Source of the DNA: Girardinichthys multiradiatus
Taxonomy: Eukaryota > Chordata > Actinopteri > Cyprinodontiformes > Goodeidae
Direction of reading: 5' to 3'
DNA length: 64,000 nucleotides
Assembly: GCF_021462225.1 (NCBI RefSeq)
Contig: NC_061805.1
Coordinates: 49,299,360 to 49,363,359, forward strand
The notes under the pieces are model-generated. The model was not told the origin of the DNA. It saw only the letters and a program-made list of their open reading frames with translations, and did not search any database. This document shows positions 11,571 through 57,244 of the stretch, in pieces (the stretch's first letter is position 1; the number at the start of each line of letters is the position of its first letter). The position numbers and the translations under genes are program-made.

Positions 11571-12953
11571 GAAAGATATCCACAGATTCGGCTTTTCCGG
11601 CTCAATAACTCATCAGCGGAACATTGCCCCTAGAAAACCAACACCTCTCTGCAACCACAGCAAGGCAGACAGTGAGCAACACTCGTATTTTCCTCGAACC
11701 GAGCCTAACACCGCGCTGGGAGACTTGCATTGGCCTCTATGCAGAGATCGCTGCTCCTCAAATGCGTAGGAACCGTCTGCAAATTGCAACACCAGAAAAA
11801 TATGATGGAGAAATATTCAATAGCGTCGCCAAGGAGATGTGTATTGTCATTAAAATCATTGTATGTGTATGTGATGTCACGTTTTTCATATTACTTTTAT
11901 TGGATTGGAAATTAATTTTTAAAAAATTGGAATTTCCCAAAGACTATAGCCTAAATAGCCAAATATTCAGTAAAATATACATGAAATGGTCAATAACTTC
12001 ATTATAGCATGTTGTAGTGCCAACAAACTCATAGCACACATAGATCACCTCATCTTGATCATACTACAACTATTACTTTAAGAAAATTCACTTAAATAAA
12101 TTTTATATGATTTTTTTACCATTAGAATATGCATAAAATGGTCAATAACTTCATTATAGCATGTTGTAGTGCCAACAAACTCATAGCACACATAGATCAC
12201 CTCATCTTGATCATACTACAACTATTACTTTAAGAAAATTCACTTAAATAAATTTTATATGATTTTTCTACCATTAAAATATGCATAAAATGGTCAATAA
12301 CTTCATTATAGCATGTTGTAGTGCCAACAAACTCATAGCTCACATAGATCACCTCATCTTGATCATACTACAACTATTACTTTAAGAAAATTCACTTAAA
12401 TAAATTTTATATGATTTTTCTACCATTAAAATATGCATAAAATGGTCAATAACTCCAGTATAGCATGTTGTAGTGCCAACAAACTCATAGCACACATAGA
12501 TCACCTCATCTTGAATCTTTTGAATAAACATAACATTGCCTTTATTGATGCAGACAAGCTTATACTAATAACTCTGTATTACAACCAAATAATATTAAAC
12601 TTTTCCTTTACTGTTTGCAGTGTGTCACAACCTGAGATCAGACACCATTACATGAGCACACAAAAAAGTCTTACAGCTTGCAATATCACATAAAATAAAA
12701 TCACAATGATTAATAAAAATCCCAATATTAAAGAAGCCCTTACAGCTGCACACAAAATCCTGTTCACCTGAATATCATTTTCTGTCTTGTTTCTTGCATT
12801 ATGAGGGAGACTGCAGTGGGAATTACCTGCAGGCTCCACATCACTCCAACTTGCTCACTGACAAAAGAAGAAATTAACTGGAATGACATATCTTAGTTCT
12901 AGTTAGTATTTTAATTAAACTATGATTTTATGTATAGTAGATTCATAATACAT
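11571..12953 (+). repeat. Left arm of a long inverted repeat
   Basis: Reverse complement of 14781-15821. Over the outer 415 bp I counted about seven differences, some at a T-run, so roughly 98% identity. It is longer than the right arm because it has four copies instead of two of a 152-bp internal repeat and an extra 36 bp near 12866-12890. Open frames appear in both arms only because the arms match; they show no known domain. Confidence 0.95.
11986..12514 (+). repeat. 152-bp tandem repeat, about 3.5 copies (left arm)
   Basis: Copies start at 11986, 12138, 12290 and 12442, each beginning ATGGTCAATAACT. The last is cut short after CACCTCATCTTGA. The spacing is exactly 152 bp. Confidence 0.95.
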
Positions 12954-13587
12954 TAATAAATAAATGAACAATGTGTTATTTGTTATATATTGAAGAGCAA
13001 ACAAGCAGTAACAGTTATGAGAAGTCCCATTACAGTCCAATTTTAAATGACCAAATTATACGTTGGGTTTATTTTAGACATTATTTTACATTTTAAATGT
13101 CCTTGTGGTTCTCATTTCGTAGCTTAATATTTGGTGTATCAGAATATATGGAGAGCTTTCCAATTCCCCAATATTAAGTACAATGTTTTATAAATTTTCT
13201 TCATGACTTGTAACCATAATTTTACTATCACTGTAAAACACTGTTTCTTAGATACATTTCAAAGTTGAGTTAATGTTGTACTATTGTGTATTAATTCATA
13301 CTATATGTTTATATAACATTGTTGCCTTTCTTGTTACTGTTTGAATGTGATTGTTGTTCAGTAATAGGCACCTTGTTCAAACAGTATCTCCATGCCCTTT
13401 CAAACCACATTTTTGTGGTCGATCTTCTGCAAGGGTCAAATGAGGCCGTGGACTCCATGAAGGCTGGCTAAAGATTTCAGTATTGTTTTTCAGTATTTTT
13501 AAAAACTGACATTTTACACCAGCGTTTTTTACAGCAGAACAATACAAACCTTGGTAATTCAAAATAAATGATGCTTGATTCCCGTAG

Positions 13588-14583
13588 ACAGTACTTCAAG
13601 ATGCACCGGAATAGACTTGGCAAAGCAGACGGTTAACATCAAGTGGCAGCCTGGGACGATAACCCACACCTTCCAGAAAGATGGGAGCAGCTGTGGGGTT
13701 TTTGTCATGGAGGTAATTATACACACCATTTTTGGTATTGTTGATAAATAAATATTTTACAGTGTGGGATCAAACATAATACATGTGCTTGTTTGCCTTT
13801 CATACAGATGGCCAAGATGACGGTGATTGAATTTCCCAACATACCAAAGAACTTCCACGTTGAATCATCTAAAAGATGTATTAAAAAACTGAGACAAGAC
13901 ATGGCAGAAGAAATTCTCAAAGGATCAGGTGATAAAAGATTAGTTTTTGTAAACATTTATTTATTTTATAACTAATAATAACCATAGGTTATTTTATACT
14001 CTTTGTTTCTTTTAAGATTCAAGGTATATATATGTTCTGCTCCTTCTGTGGAAATGGGGACCTGCTCCATCCTGTCATAGCTGCCCTTTGGGTGAGACAA
14101 AAAGGTTTAATAGATTAATATAATCAATTTTAACTTGATAAACAATAATACGTTAAATGCAGTGCCTAACAATATTTTATTCTCTATGAATTTCTTCACA
14201 TCAAAAGTTTTACAAAGATAAACATGCTGTAGATACAGTGTGAAACCTGTGAGCGATGGTTCCACACTGAATGCATTGAGATGAAACCCCTTGGTACTGT
14301 GTGTTGTGCAATAACTAGAGTCTCTAGGTAACATTTGCTGACTGTAACCAGTCAGTCGTTTTCTACCGCTTATTCCATAGTGGCAAGACAACAGTGCTAC
14401 CAACTGCGCCACCGTGCAGCCTCTGACTGTAACCAAATACTGAATTATTTATGTTTGAGAGTGTGGGAAATAAAATTAGTTAAAACTCAAAGATTAACAT
14501 GAGAATATGAATATTGCATGTTTGGGGGCATGCTATATTGTGTGGACTTTATGGTTTTTTCTTTGTAGATGGAACTACTGTAA
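13588..14583 (+). pseudogene. Ulp1/SENP-like cysteine protease (C48), C-terminal exons, frameshifted
   Basis: Ulp1/SENP proteases cleave SUMO or related modifiers; homologous domains occur in several eukaryotic DNA transposons (for example Zisupton/KDZ and some MULEs). Exon A (13588-13712) ends in QKDGSSCGVFVME, matching the Q..DG..CG catalytic-cysteine motif; the Cys codon is 13692-13694. Upstream, a frame reading YFKMHRNRLGKADG runs into a stop near 13633 while the cysteine frame continues from about VNIKWQPGT, so a frameshift is likely. Exon B (13808-13928, acceptor CATACAG, donor GTGATA) encodes MAKMTVIEFPNIPKNF then KLRQDMAEEIL, like the final helix of the domain. Candidate exon C (14024-14091) gives YMFCSFCGNGD, and a possible exon D ends at 14583. 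The catalytic His and Asp exons were not found. Exon A is well supported, exon B fairly, exons C and D weakly. Confidence 0.62.
14351..14422 (-). mobile_element. Internally deleted tRNA-derived SINE with 13-bp target duplication
   Basis: The head (GGCTGCACGGTGGCGCAGTT on the minus strand) is joined directly to the far tail (TTCTACCGCTTATTCCATAG on the plus strand). It matches the two ends of the full copy at 19389-19748 with about 290 bp missing between. It is flanked by the perfect direct repeat CTGACTGTAACCA at 14338-14350 and 14423-14435. Confidence 0.85.
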
Positions 14584-14780
14584 ACCTTGGTGAAGTCGGT
14601 AGTACATAAACCATTTGCATCAAGTGGTTTTGGTTATTCATTTAATTTGTTTTGATAAAGTCAACTTAAATTTACAATAGTCGGAACATTTTAAGTTATA
14701 TAAAGTCAAGTTGTTTAAGCATTCAGTAACAGAAAAAGTAGGTCTACTTGTGAGTGTACTTAAGATTACAATATTCCAAA

Positions 14781-15821
14781 TGTATTATGAATCTACTATA
14801 CATAAAATCATAGTTTAATTAAAATACTAACTAGAACTAAGATATGTTGGAGTGATGTGGAGCCTGCAGGTAATTCCCACTGCAGTCTCCCTCATAATGC
14901 AAGAAACAAGACAGAAAATGATATTCAGGTGAACAGGATTTTGTGTGCAGCTGTAAGGGCTTCTTTAATATTGGGATTTTTATTAATAATTGTGATTTTA
15001 TTTTATGTGATATTGCAAGCTGTAAGACTTTTTTGTGTGCTCATGTAATGGTGTCTGATCTCAGGTTGTGACACACTGCAAACAGTAAAGGAAAAGTTTA
15101 ATATTATTTGGTTGTAATACAGAGTTATTAGTATAAGCTTGTCTGCATCAATAAAGGCAATGTTATGTTTATTCAAAAGATTCAAGATGAGGTGATCTAT
15201 GTGTGCTATGGGTTTGTTGGCACTACAACATGCTATAATGAAGTTATTGACCATTTTATGCATATTTTAATGGTAAAAAAATCATATAAAATTTATTTAA
15301 GTGAATTTTCTTAAAGTAATAGTTGTAGTATGATCAAGATGAGGTGATCTATGTGTGCTATGAGTTTGTTGGCACTACAACATGCTATAATGAAGTTATT
15401 GACCATTTTTTGTATATTTCACTGAATATTTGGCTATTTAGGCTATAGTCTTTGGGAAATTCCAATTTTTTTTAAATTAATTTCCAATCCAATAAAAGTA
15501 ATATGAAAAACGTGACATCACATACACATACAATGATTTTAATGACAATACACATCTCCTTGGCGACGCTATTGAATATTTCTCCATCATATTTTTCTGG
15601 TGTTGCAATTTGCAGACGGTTCCTACGCATTTGAGGAGCAGCGATCTCTGCATAGAGGCCAATGCAAGTCTCCCAGCGCGGTGTTAGGCTCGGTTCGAGG
15701 AAAATACGAGTGTTGCTCACTGTCTGCCTTGCTGTGGTTGCAGAGAGGTGTTGGTTTTCTAGGGGCAATGTTCCACTGATGAGTTATTGAGCCGGAAAAG
15801 CCGAATCTGTGAATATCTTTC
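14781..15821 (-). repeat. Right arm of the long inverted repeat
   Basis: Inverse copy of 11571-12953, shorter by two 152-bp units and a 36-bp segment. The arms run outward to a shared GAAAGATAT (11571 side) and ATATCTTTC (15821 side). No target duplication is evident outside them. Confidence 0.95.
15185..15406 (-). repeat. 152-bp tandem repeat, about 1.5 copies (right arm)
   Basis: The same unit as in the left arm; the GACCAT ends at 15254 and 15406 are 152 bp apart. Confidence 0.93.
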
Positions 15822-17314
15822 GGTGTGAACCACAGTTCTGCTCTGTATCAACTGATGACACACAAATCTCTTACAGCGACAGTGTTTATTTTTAATAAAT
15901 AGAAATCAGAAAATTGTGTCATTTGTTTTAGCTGCGATGAGAACCATGCCTCTACCAGCTTCTCACATCTGCAGACTAACATTTTCTTTTTGCGAAATAG
16001 CTGATGCTCAAGTCAGGTTGGACTGAACTCACTCCCGGTGGCTGCTTGGCGGGGCCTGGACCCCTGGGCTCTGTCGGGCCTCTGCTCGGGGGGTGATATG
16101 TCCCGGGGTCTCGGGTTTCTGGGTCCATGGGTCCATGGGGGCAGGTCTGTGGCTCCTCACACTCATTATTGCATATTTGTATGGAGAAACCTTGTAAACA
16201 CAAGCGCGTTCACACTCAGACCCACAGGTGTTTAGATTCAGGTGTTAACAGATACACAAATGTTCTATATTGAGCCACATTTATCACTAAATACATCTTG
16301 AATTCATAAGTACTGTTCACTTTTCGGTAAAAAAAAAAGCTGGTATATGAACGTTTCTGCAGGTGTAGAAGCAAGCAGGTTGTTATCTTATATTCTCTTC
16401 ATCCTTCTTTCTTTCCTCCATTCTTTTCTCCTTCTCTCCCCTTTTCCTTTTTGCCCCACCTTTCTCTCTTTCGTGCTTTTTTCCCCATTTCATTTGTGTC
16501 CGTAACAATTGAAATAATCCCAAAGCAGTTTCTAATAAACTTTCTGTTATAAATATCAACATTCAAGCACTAGCTGTAAAGCTCCACTTGTGAAAGTAAA
16601 TCTGCTGGGCTTTTTCCTGGCACTCTGAGCTACTCTGCCGGACAGGAGACGGTAAAAAAAAAAAAAAAGAGAAGTCCTCCTTGCTTTGAATTCTCAGAAC
16701 AGTTTGGACAAGGTTGGCAGACTCTGCAAATGTTAAACAGAGCATGGGTCAAAATATTTCATGCATAAGCAAATTCCAATGAAATGCATGTTCAAGTGTG
16801 TCCAGTTCAAACTGAGATTAAACAAGTCTTCCCTTACGCCTGGCATCTCCTAGCTTTCTCTGAAGAATTCCCAAAGAATCAACCAGCATTATGAGAGAGT
16901 AGGAATACCAAGGATTAATTATTATAGCAGACTGTATCATCCACATGAAGATTACAGAGAAATTCAGGCTTCGTTTTCTTCGTTGAAATATCTCTAAACA
17001 AGGCTCAGGCAGCATGAAGTTTCACCTGCAGCATCGCAACAGTTGCATTAAAACCATTATCTACCCTGCAACTTTTCACCCTTGACCTCTGAAATGTCCG
17101 TCTTCATTTCCTATCAATGGACCAATTTGCCTACCCAACTTGAAACACTTTCAACTCTGCAATTTCTTGTTTTTCCAGGTGGGCAACTGGTTTCCTCCAT
17201 CACTGCTAGTTCAAGTTGTCCTTCAGTCAGGGGTTCTTACTGAATTAAGATCTCAAGTTCTGTAGCCAGAACATAGATGGTCCCCCTAACTGAGATTATA
17301 ATAAACAACAAACG
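15822..17314. other. Intergenic, GC-rich patch and pyrimidine tract, no gene
   Basis: Positions 16010-16140 are unusually GC- and CpG-rich for this region and 16385-16500 is a long pyrimidine-rich tract. The composition hints at a dispersed repeat, but I found no terminal repeats. Short open frames have no known motif. Confidence 0.4.
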
Positions 17315-17316
17315 TA

Positions 17317-18498
17317 CAACTACTGGACATAAAATTAGAACATCATTAAAAAATTGATTTCAGTAATTCCAGTTTATTAGTTAATTCTGAGTTTGCTGGC
17401 CTATTAAGAACAGGGATACCATGGTCTATAAACCAGTTACTGGTAGCTTTGACACTGTGTGCAGGTGCCAGGTCCTGTTGGAAAATGAAATCTGCATCTC
17501 CATAAAGTTGTTCAGCAGCAGGAAGCAGGAAGTGCTCTAAAACTTTCTGGTAGACGGCTGTGTTGACCTTGGACCTCAGAAAACACAGCGGACCAACACC
17601 AGCAGATGACATGGCACCCCAAACCATCACTGACTGTGGAAACTTTACACTGGACCTCAAGCAACGTGGATTCTGTGCCTCTCCTCTCTTCCTCCAGACT
17701 CTGGTACCTTGATTTCCAAAGGAAATGCAAAATTGACTTTCATCAGAGAACATAACTTTGGACCACTCAGCAGCAGCCCAGTCCTTTTTGTCTTTAGCCC
17801 AAGCAAGACGCTTCTGACGCCGTCTCTTGTTCAAGAGTGTCTTGACACAAGAAATGCGACAGCTGAAACCCATGTCTTGCATAAGTCTGTGCGTGGTGGT
17901 TCTGGAAGCACCGACTCCCACTGCAGTCCACTCTGTGAATCTCCCCATTTTTGAATGGGTTTTGTTTCACAATCCTCTCCATGTGCAGTTATCTCTATTG
18001 CTTGCTTGTACACCTTTTTCTACCACATCTTTTCCTTCCCTCCGCCTCTCTATTAATGTGCTCAGACACAGAGCTCCGTGAAAAGCCAGCCTCAAAAGCA
18101 ATGACCTTTTGTGTCCTGCCCTCCTTGTGGAAGGTGTCAGTGGTCGTCTTTTTGGACAACTGTCCGGTCAGCAGTCTTTCCCATGATTGTGTCGCCTACA
18201 GAACCCGACTGAGAAACCATTTAAAGGCCTTTGCAGGTGTTTAGAGTTCATTAGCTGATTAGAGTGTAGCACCAGGTGTCTTCAATATTAAACCTTTTCA
18301 CAATGTTCTAATTTTCTGTGATACTGAATTTGGGGTTTTCATTAGTTGTCAGTTGTAATCATCAAAATTAAAAGAAATAAACATTTTAAATATATCAGTC
18401 TGTGTGTAATGAATGAATATACAAGTTTCACTTTTTGAATGGAATTACTGAAATAAATCAATTTTTTCATGATATTCAAATTTTATGACCAACGTCTG
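17317..18498 (-). mobile_element. Tc1-like transposon with internal deletion
   Basis: A 1182-bp element between TA dinucleotides (17315-17316 and 18499-18500). Its ends are imperfect inverted repeats: both contain a CATAAAATT block and TTTCAGTAATTCC. The transposase is on the minus strand and has lost its last part. Confidence 0.85.
17346..18200 (-). pseudogene. Tc1-like (DD34E-type) transposase, broken and C-terminally truncated
   Basis: The longest frame (17346-17948) has the first aspartate in FSDESQF and the second in FQQDLAPAHS. Then VLNRPANSE runs straight into terminal-repeat sequence, so the SPDLNPIE motif with the catalytic glutamate has been deleted. The N-terminal helix-turn-helix region lies at about 17949-18200 in other frames. 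The domain order and wording resemble the intact transposase at 48631-49635, but at the nucleotide level it is a separate, older lineage. It cannot make active enzyme. Confidence 0.85.
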
Positions 18499-18500
18499 TA

Positions 18501-19346
18501 AGTTATCATAACTATGCAGACGACACACAGCTATACGTTAAAATGTCACCAGGTGACTATGAACCCATTCAAGCGCTGGGTAAATGCTTAGAAGAAATCA
18601 ATGCATGAATGGGCCAACATTTTCTTCAGCTGAATCAAAACAAAACTGAAGTAATAATCTTTGGACCAAAGGAAGAGCGTTTAAAAGTTAGCACACTGCT
18701 TCAGTTAATACAGCTAGAAACCACCAGTCAGGCTTGATATCTGGGTGTAGTGATGGACTCAGACCTGAATGTTCAGAGGAACATAAAGACAGTAACAAGG
18801 TCAGCCTTCTATCACCTAAAGAACATCTCCAGGATTAAAGGACTAATGTCTCAGCAGGACCTTGAAAAACTAATTCATGCGTTCATCTTTAGTAGAATTG
18901 ATTACTGCAACGGTGTCTTTACAGGTCTGCCTAAAAAGTGGATCAGACAGCTGCAGTTGATCCAGAACGCTGTTGCCCGCGTCCTCACTAGAACTAAGAA
19001 AGTGGAGAACATCGGCCCGGTTCTGAAGTCCCTACACTGGCTTCCTGTAGCTCAGAGAATAGACTTTAAAATACTTCTGTTAGTCTATAAATCACTGAAT
19101 GGCTTAGCACCAAAATACATTACAGACTTGTTGTCAGTGTATCAACCACCCAGACCTCTCAGGTCTTATGGCTCAAATCTACTCTGCAGAACCAGAACCA
19201 GAACCAAACATGGAGAAGCAGCTTTTAGTTCTTATGCTCCACTAATCTGGAATAAACTCCCAGAAAACTGTAAATGTACCGAAACGAGATTAAAAATGCA
19301 TATGTTTAGAGTGGCCTTTGACTCCCATCTAAACATTATTAGTTAA
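18501..19346 (+). pseudogene. L2-type LINE, 3' part of reverse transcriptase ORF
   Basis: Begins in the reverse transcriptase palm with the catalytic box YADD (18513-18524, YADDTQLYV). It continues through [25 protein letters not shown] and the conserved C-terminal region of L2/CR1-like ORF2 proteins (SRIDYCNGVFTGLPKK, LKSLHWLPVAQRI). Two early stops lie before 18750; from 18750 to 19346 the frame is open. The 5' part is missing, the usual result of incomplete reverse transcription, and the fragment abuts the Tc1 copy to its left. Confidence 0.88.
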
Positions 19347-19388
19347 GTTTTCAGTTCAACTTTCTTTTCAATAATTTTATCATTTTTT

Positions 19389-19748
19389 ATTGTCAGTCAT
19401 TTTCTACCACTTATTCTATAGTGGGTCGTGGGGGAGCTGGTGCCTATCTCCAGCAGTCTATGGGTGAGAAGCAGGGTACACCCTGGAGAGGTTGCCAGTC
19501 GATCGCAGGGCAACACACAAACAACCACGCACTCATTCATTCATACACCTAAGGTCAATTTAGAGTTACCAATTAACCTAACAGGCATGTCTTTGGACTG
19601 TGGGAGGAAGCCAGAGTACCTGGTGAGAACCCACGCATGCATGGGGAGAACATGCAAACTCCATGCAGAAAGACCCCCAGCTGGGAATCAAACCCAGGAC
19701 CTTCTTGCTGCAAGGCAACAGTGCTACCAACTGTGCCACCATGCAGCC
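19389..19748 (-). mobile_element. Full-length tRNA-derived SINE (360 bp)
   Basis: On the minus strand the head reads GGCTGCATGGTGGCACAGTT (A-box region) with a B box GGGTTTGATTCCC. A long body follows, and the tail ends in AGAATAAGTGGTAGAAAATG. The same family is seen as a deleted copy at 14351-14422 and as scraps near 5340 and 6700. Confidence 0.85.
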
Positions 19749-20160
19749 CTTTTTTTTATCATCATCTTCGCTTTATTTGTGTTCGCTAATTATTTTATAA
19801 TTAATTTCAGGCATTTTAATGAAATTAGAATGAAACAAAATACTCATGCTAATCTGCATAAAAATAAAAAGCAAATCTAATTTTGCTTCTTAATAATTGA
19901 TAACGCTTTCTACGGGGGCAGGAATAAGGCAACTTTTCACCTGTGAACCAAAAAGACCCCCACAGGCACGCATGCGTTTAGAGAGGGTGCTTCTAAATTG
20001 AGCTTAGAGGGACCCACGGCAGGTGTGCCACAAAAGGTGTTGAGGGGAATGTACTGAGCTCTCCTTAAAGTGTGAAAAAACTAGGAGAGCTCTTTGAGTT
20101 TTCTAAACATGCACAAAACATCCTTTCCTTATAAATGTGGCACAATTTAAAGAGATACAA
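19749..20160. other. Intergenic, nothing recognised
   Basis: About 400 bp between the SINE and the probable 3' end of fam102a. AT-rich, no motif found. Confidence 0.5.
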
Positions 20161-20386
20161 ACAGCTTCTCCACAGGATAACATTTATTGCTAAGCAGCAT
20201 TATTACAAAAACATAATCAAATACAAATGTTATTTTTTGTGCCAAAAGTGGAGGAAGCAAAACAAGCTTCTTAATCTCTTCTGCATGTTCTGCTATTCAT
20301 CTCAAGAGTTATAAAGAACTTAACACCTTCACAACTGTTGAAACTATACTTTTACTAACACATAGAAGACATTAATTTGTGTCTAG

Positions 20387-20399
20387 TGCCCTCTGCTGG
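20387..20399 (-). promoter_or_regulatory. CTCF-like motif
   Basis: TGCCCTCTGCTGG matches every position of the reverse complement of the CTCF core consensus CCASYAGRKGGCR. Confidence 0.45.
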
Positions 20400-21570
20400 T
20401 GGCTGTCCAGAATTTTAATTAGATTTGTTTGTCCGCTAAAAGATTTTTTTAATTATTGGCTTCTTCACATGGACACTTCCAAAGTCAAAAGCAACAAACT
20501 CAAATATTTTGTCATTCTGCTAATCTTGTCATTTAAAGATTATTCCCTTCAAATATTACAGCAGCATACAAATCACACATCAGACAAATGTAGATTAGCA
20601 TTTTTATTGTTTATAAGTCATTTCTGGACAAATATATATTGGGAAAAAAAAAACTGTGGACACTGGAAATTCAATTCCAACCTTATTTTCTATAAAATTA
20701 AGGTCAAACTAACTTAGTTATAATAAAATCCTTTGTTAGAATCACTAAAAGGAACAAATAAGGTCAGGGAGGTGAGGTGTGTGCATAGCTTATAACAACC
20801 TCCACAGGAAAACCTCCAAAAATATTTAAATAAATGCTTTAAAGGTAAATAAAATGAGGTGGTGATGTAAACTCAAATTGAGACTAAACTTTCAGTGGTT
20901 CATCCCCAAACGTGAGAATAACTGTGATTCTTTAACATACATCTGCAACACGATGCTGGAAGTGAAACGGCTTAAAATGAGCTGCATCGAGGAAACATCA
21001 ACGAGGACGAACTTCACTGGTCACGCAACGTCAAATAAAATAACCAGGATTAAAATCCCATTTTTCTGTTGCTTCACCTCTGATGTTATTACAATAAAAC
21101 GAGAAGGTTAAATGGTTTCAAACAGACTTATAAGTCACTTGTTTTACTCTAAGCAGCAAGAGTACCTCACTTCTTAGAAACCAGAACCAGAACACAGTGG
21201 TGGCAGTTTGGGATGCCACCTGGGAGACACTGTCTACACCGAACAATGCTTTATGGGCCCTTCTACAATCAGGAAAATGTCATTTTAATCCATCAAACAA
21301 AGTAAAGTCAATCTTTGTTGCCGTGTTCAGACAGTTGGCAGATAAACTGAAAACATGCTCATAAATCCACCAAGAAAAGAAGCAAAAAAAAAAAAGCCAG
21401 CCAGCTGGTCCTGAAAACTATCACTTCCTCCCTATTTGGAGCCTTCAGAGATACATTCACTCCGAGTTTTTCCTGTTTCAGTTATGTTTGTTTCATCATA
21501 AGGTCACATAAATCCTTCCGAGTTCCAGGTAAACATCAGAGTAAACTCAGGAATCAGGAATACTGTTGCT

Positions 21571-21583
21571 CCACCAGGGGGCA
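21571..21583 (+). promoter_or_regulatory. CTCF-like motif
   Basis: CCACCAGGGGGCA matches every position of the CTCF core consensus, forward orientation, within the probable 3' UTR. Confidence 0.5.
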
Positions 21584-22991
21584 GCAAAGACCTTCGCAGA
21601 AACGTTTTCAGATGAGAAGTTCTTCTGTAGCTGGACCCAATAAAAGGCTGAACAGTTTGTTCTGTTGAACTGATCGTCAGCATGTATTTGACGGCTAGCA
21701 GGACTGATTTCTTCTGGTTAATCCATGGAAACGAAGCAGCAGATTAGTGTTCATGCACGCAGCCTCACAGGTTAGCTGTGGGGGAAACATTTCTCTCCTC
21801 ACCATCACAGGCACTCTTACCACAGTTTTCATGGTGCTCTTGGCTCATTAGAGAGAAACTTTAAAGGCACAGATTCCCCTGATCAACAGGGGGAAAAACA
21901 TCAATGTTTATCACGAACTCGGTCACTTTTAGTGTTAGAAGGGAGTTGGAAGTTCAGTGGGAGGTCACACGCTTCAAATGAAGGTATTTTTATTCCATTT
22001 TAGTGAAATGTTGCTGCTCTCATGTTGTGTTTGTGCTTCAGTTGAAAGGTTGGAATCCAAACCAACAGGATTACAGATTCTAGAGGAATATTACCAACAA
22101 TGATCCATCTGTACATTTAGGTGAAACTGAAGACCCCAACAAAAACGTAGATTCAGATCAGGAGTGAGTAGAAAAACATTTAAGCTTATAGTGAATCTGA
22201 AACTTTCACAGAAGTAAATTAAGCCCATTATCATTCATATGCCCCCATTTTACTCCATGGCTTATATTTAGGCAGCTTTACAGCCACATTTCACCCCCAG
22301 GGAGTCTCCTAATGGGATCAAATCACAATTACTCTCTGATTCAAGCCTTTCCCTGTTGATTCAAGTAGATAATTAGGAAAGTGAAAGTAGTGATGTTAAG
22401 GTCACCAGAAAGGCAACAAGGTTTCCAGAACCAAGTGTGCAGAAAGTGCCACAAGAGAAGAAAAGATTAAGCTGTGCCAACACTGAACTGTCAGTTTTAG
22501 ACTGAATCTGTGGATCAAGCTGAAGTCAGATGTTTCACCTGAATGTGACATTTTCAACACACTTTCAAAAAAATTTTGTTTTCTCATCTGCTGTGAAAGA
22601 AGAATCAGGGAGAAAACATGTAATCTGTTGACAGTTACTCTGTAAAATAGGAGGAGACAGGGTTCCTATTATAAATGTCAAATATTTGAGTTTTATCTTC
22701 CTTTCTTCACCCTTTATGATCCTATTTATGTTCTTGTAGAACAGCTTTAGCCTCAGTTTGACCTAAAAGCTGGAGACCTCTGAACTTCTCCCTACAATAC
22801 AGTCGCACACGGTGAGGAGCATTTTGTGCATTCCCTTCAACATCACAAAGATACAGCTGAAACAGAGTGCAGACAAACACTGCAATGAACTGGACATAAA
22901 GTGCAAACGGACGTGGTTCTTCCTCTCATGGCGTCAGACCAGCTGAAGCTCCAGTAAAACCAGTCAGACAGAAGGTGAGCAGGCGGCTGGT

Positions 22992-57180
<34,189 letters not shown>

Positions 57181-57244
57181 TCTTTCAGAATAAAGGCTCA
57201 CATTTTAAATGTACGAAACTATTCTCAACTCCGAACTGTGGGCT

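Larger units (their letters stand above)
12954..14780 (+). other. Core between the inverted arms, with Ulp1 protease fragments
   Basis: Unique 1.8-kb core. Its left part is AT-rich with nothing recognised. From 13588 it holds candidate exons of a Ulp1-type protease on the plus strand, followed by a short SINE copy at 14351-14422. Confidence 0.75.
20161..22991 (-). other. Probable 3' UTR of fam102a
   Basis: The 2.8 kb after the stop codon contains no other gene or obvious full transposon. AATAAA signals on the minus strand occur near 20180, 20600 and 21988; the one near 20180 would give the longest transcript. Without transcript data the end point is a guess. Confidence 0.45.

Noticed and set aside
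11624..12007. 127-residue frame whose first 98 residues recur at 15472-15768 on the other strand
   Set aside because: The match follows from the arms being near-identical; neighbouring frames match equally well, so it is not evidence for a protein. No domain is recognisable.
12648..12839. 63-residue frame with a hydrophobic segment, identical at 14857-15048
   Set aside because: Same reason: it lies in the inverted arms, and an AT-rich frame easily looks like a membrane segment.
19428..19880. 150-residue open frame
   Set aside because: It runs through the SINE at 19389-19748 on the opposite strand and has no domain.
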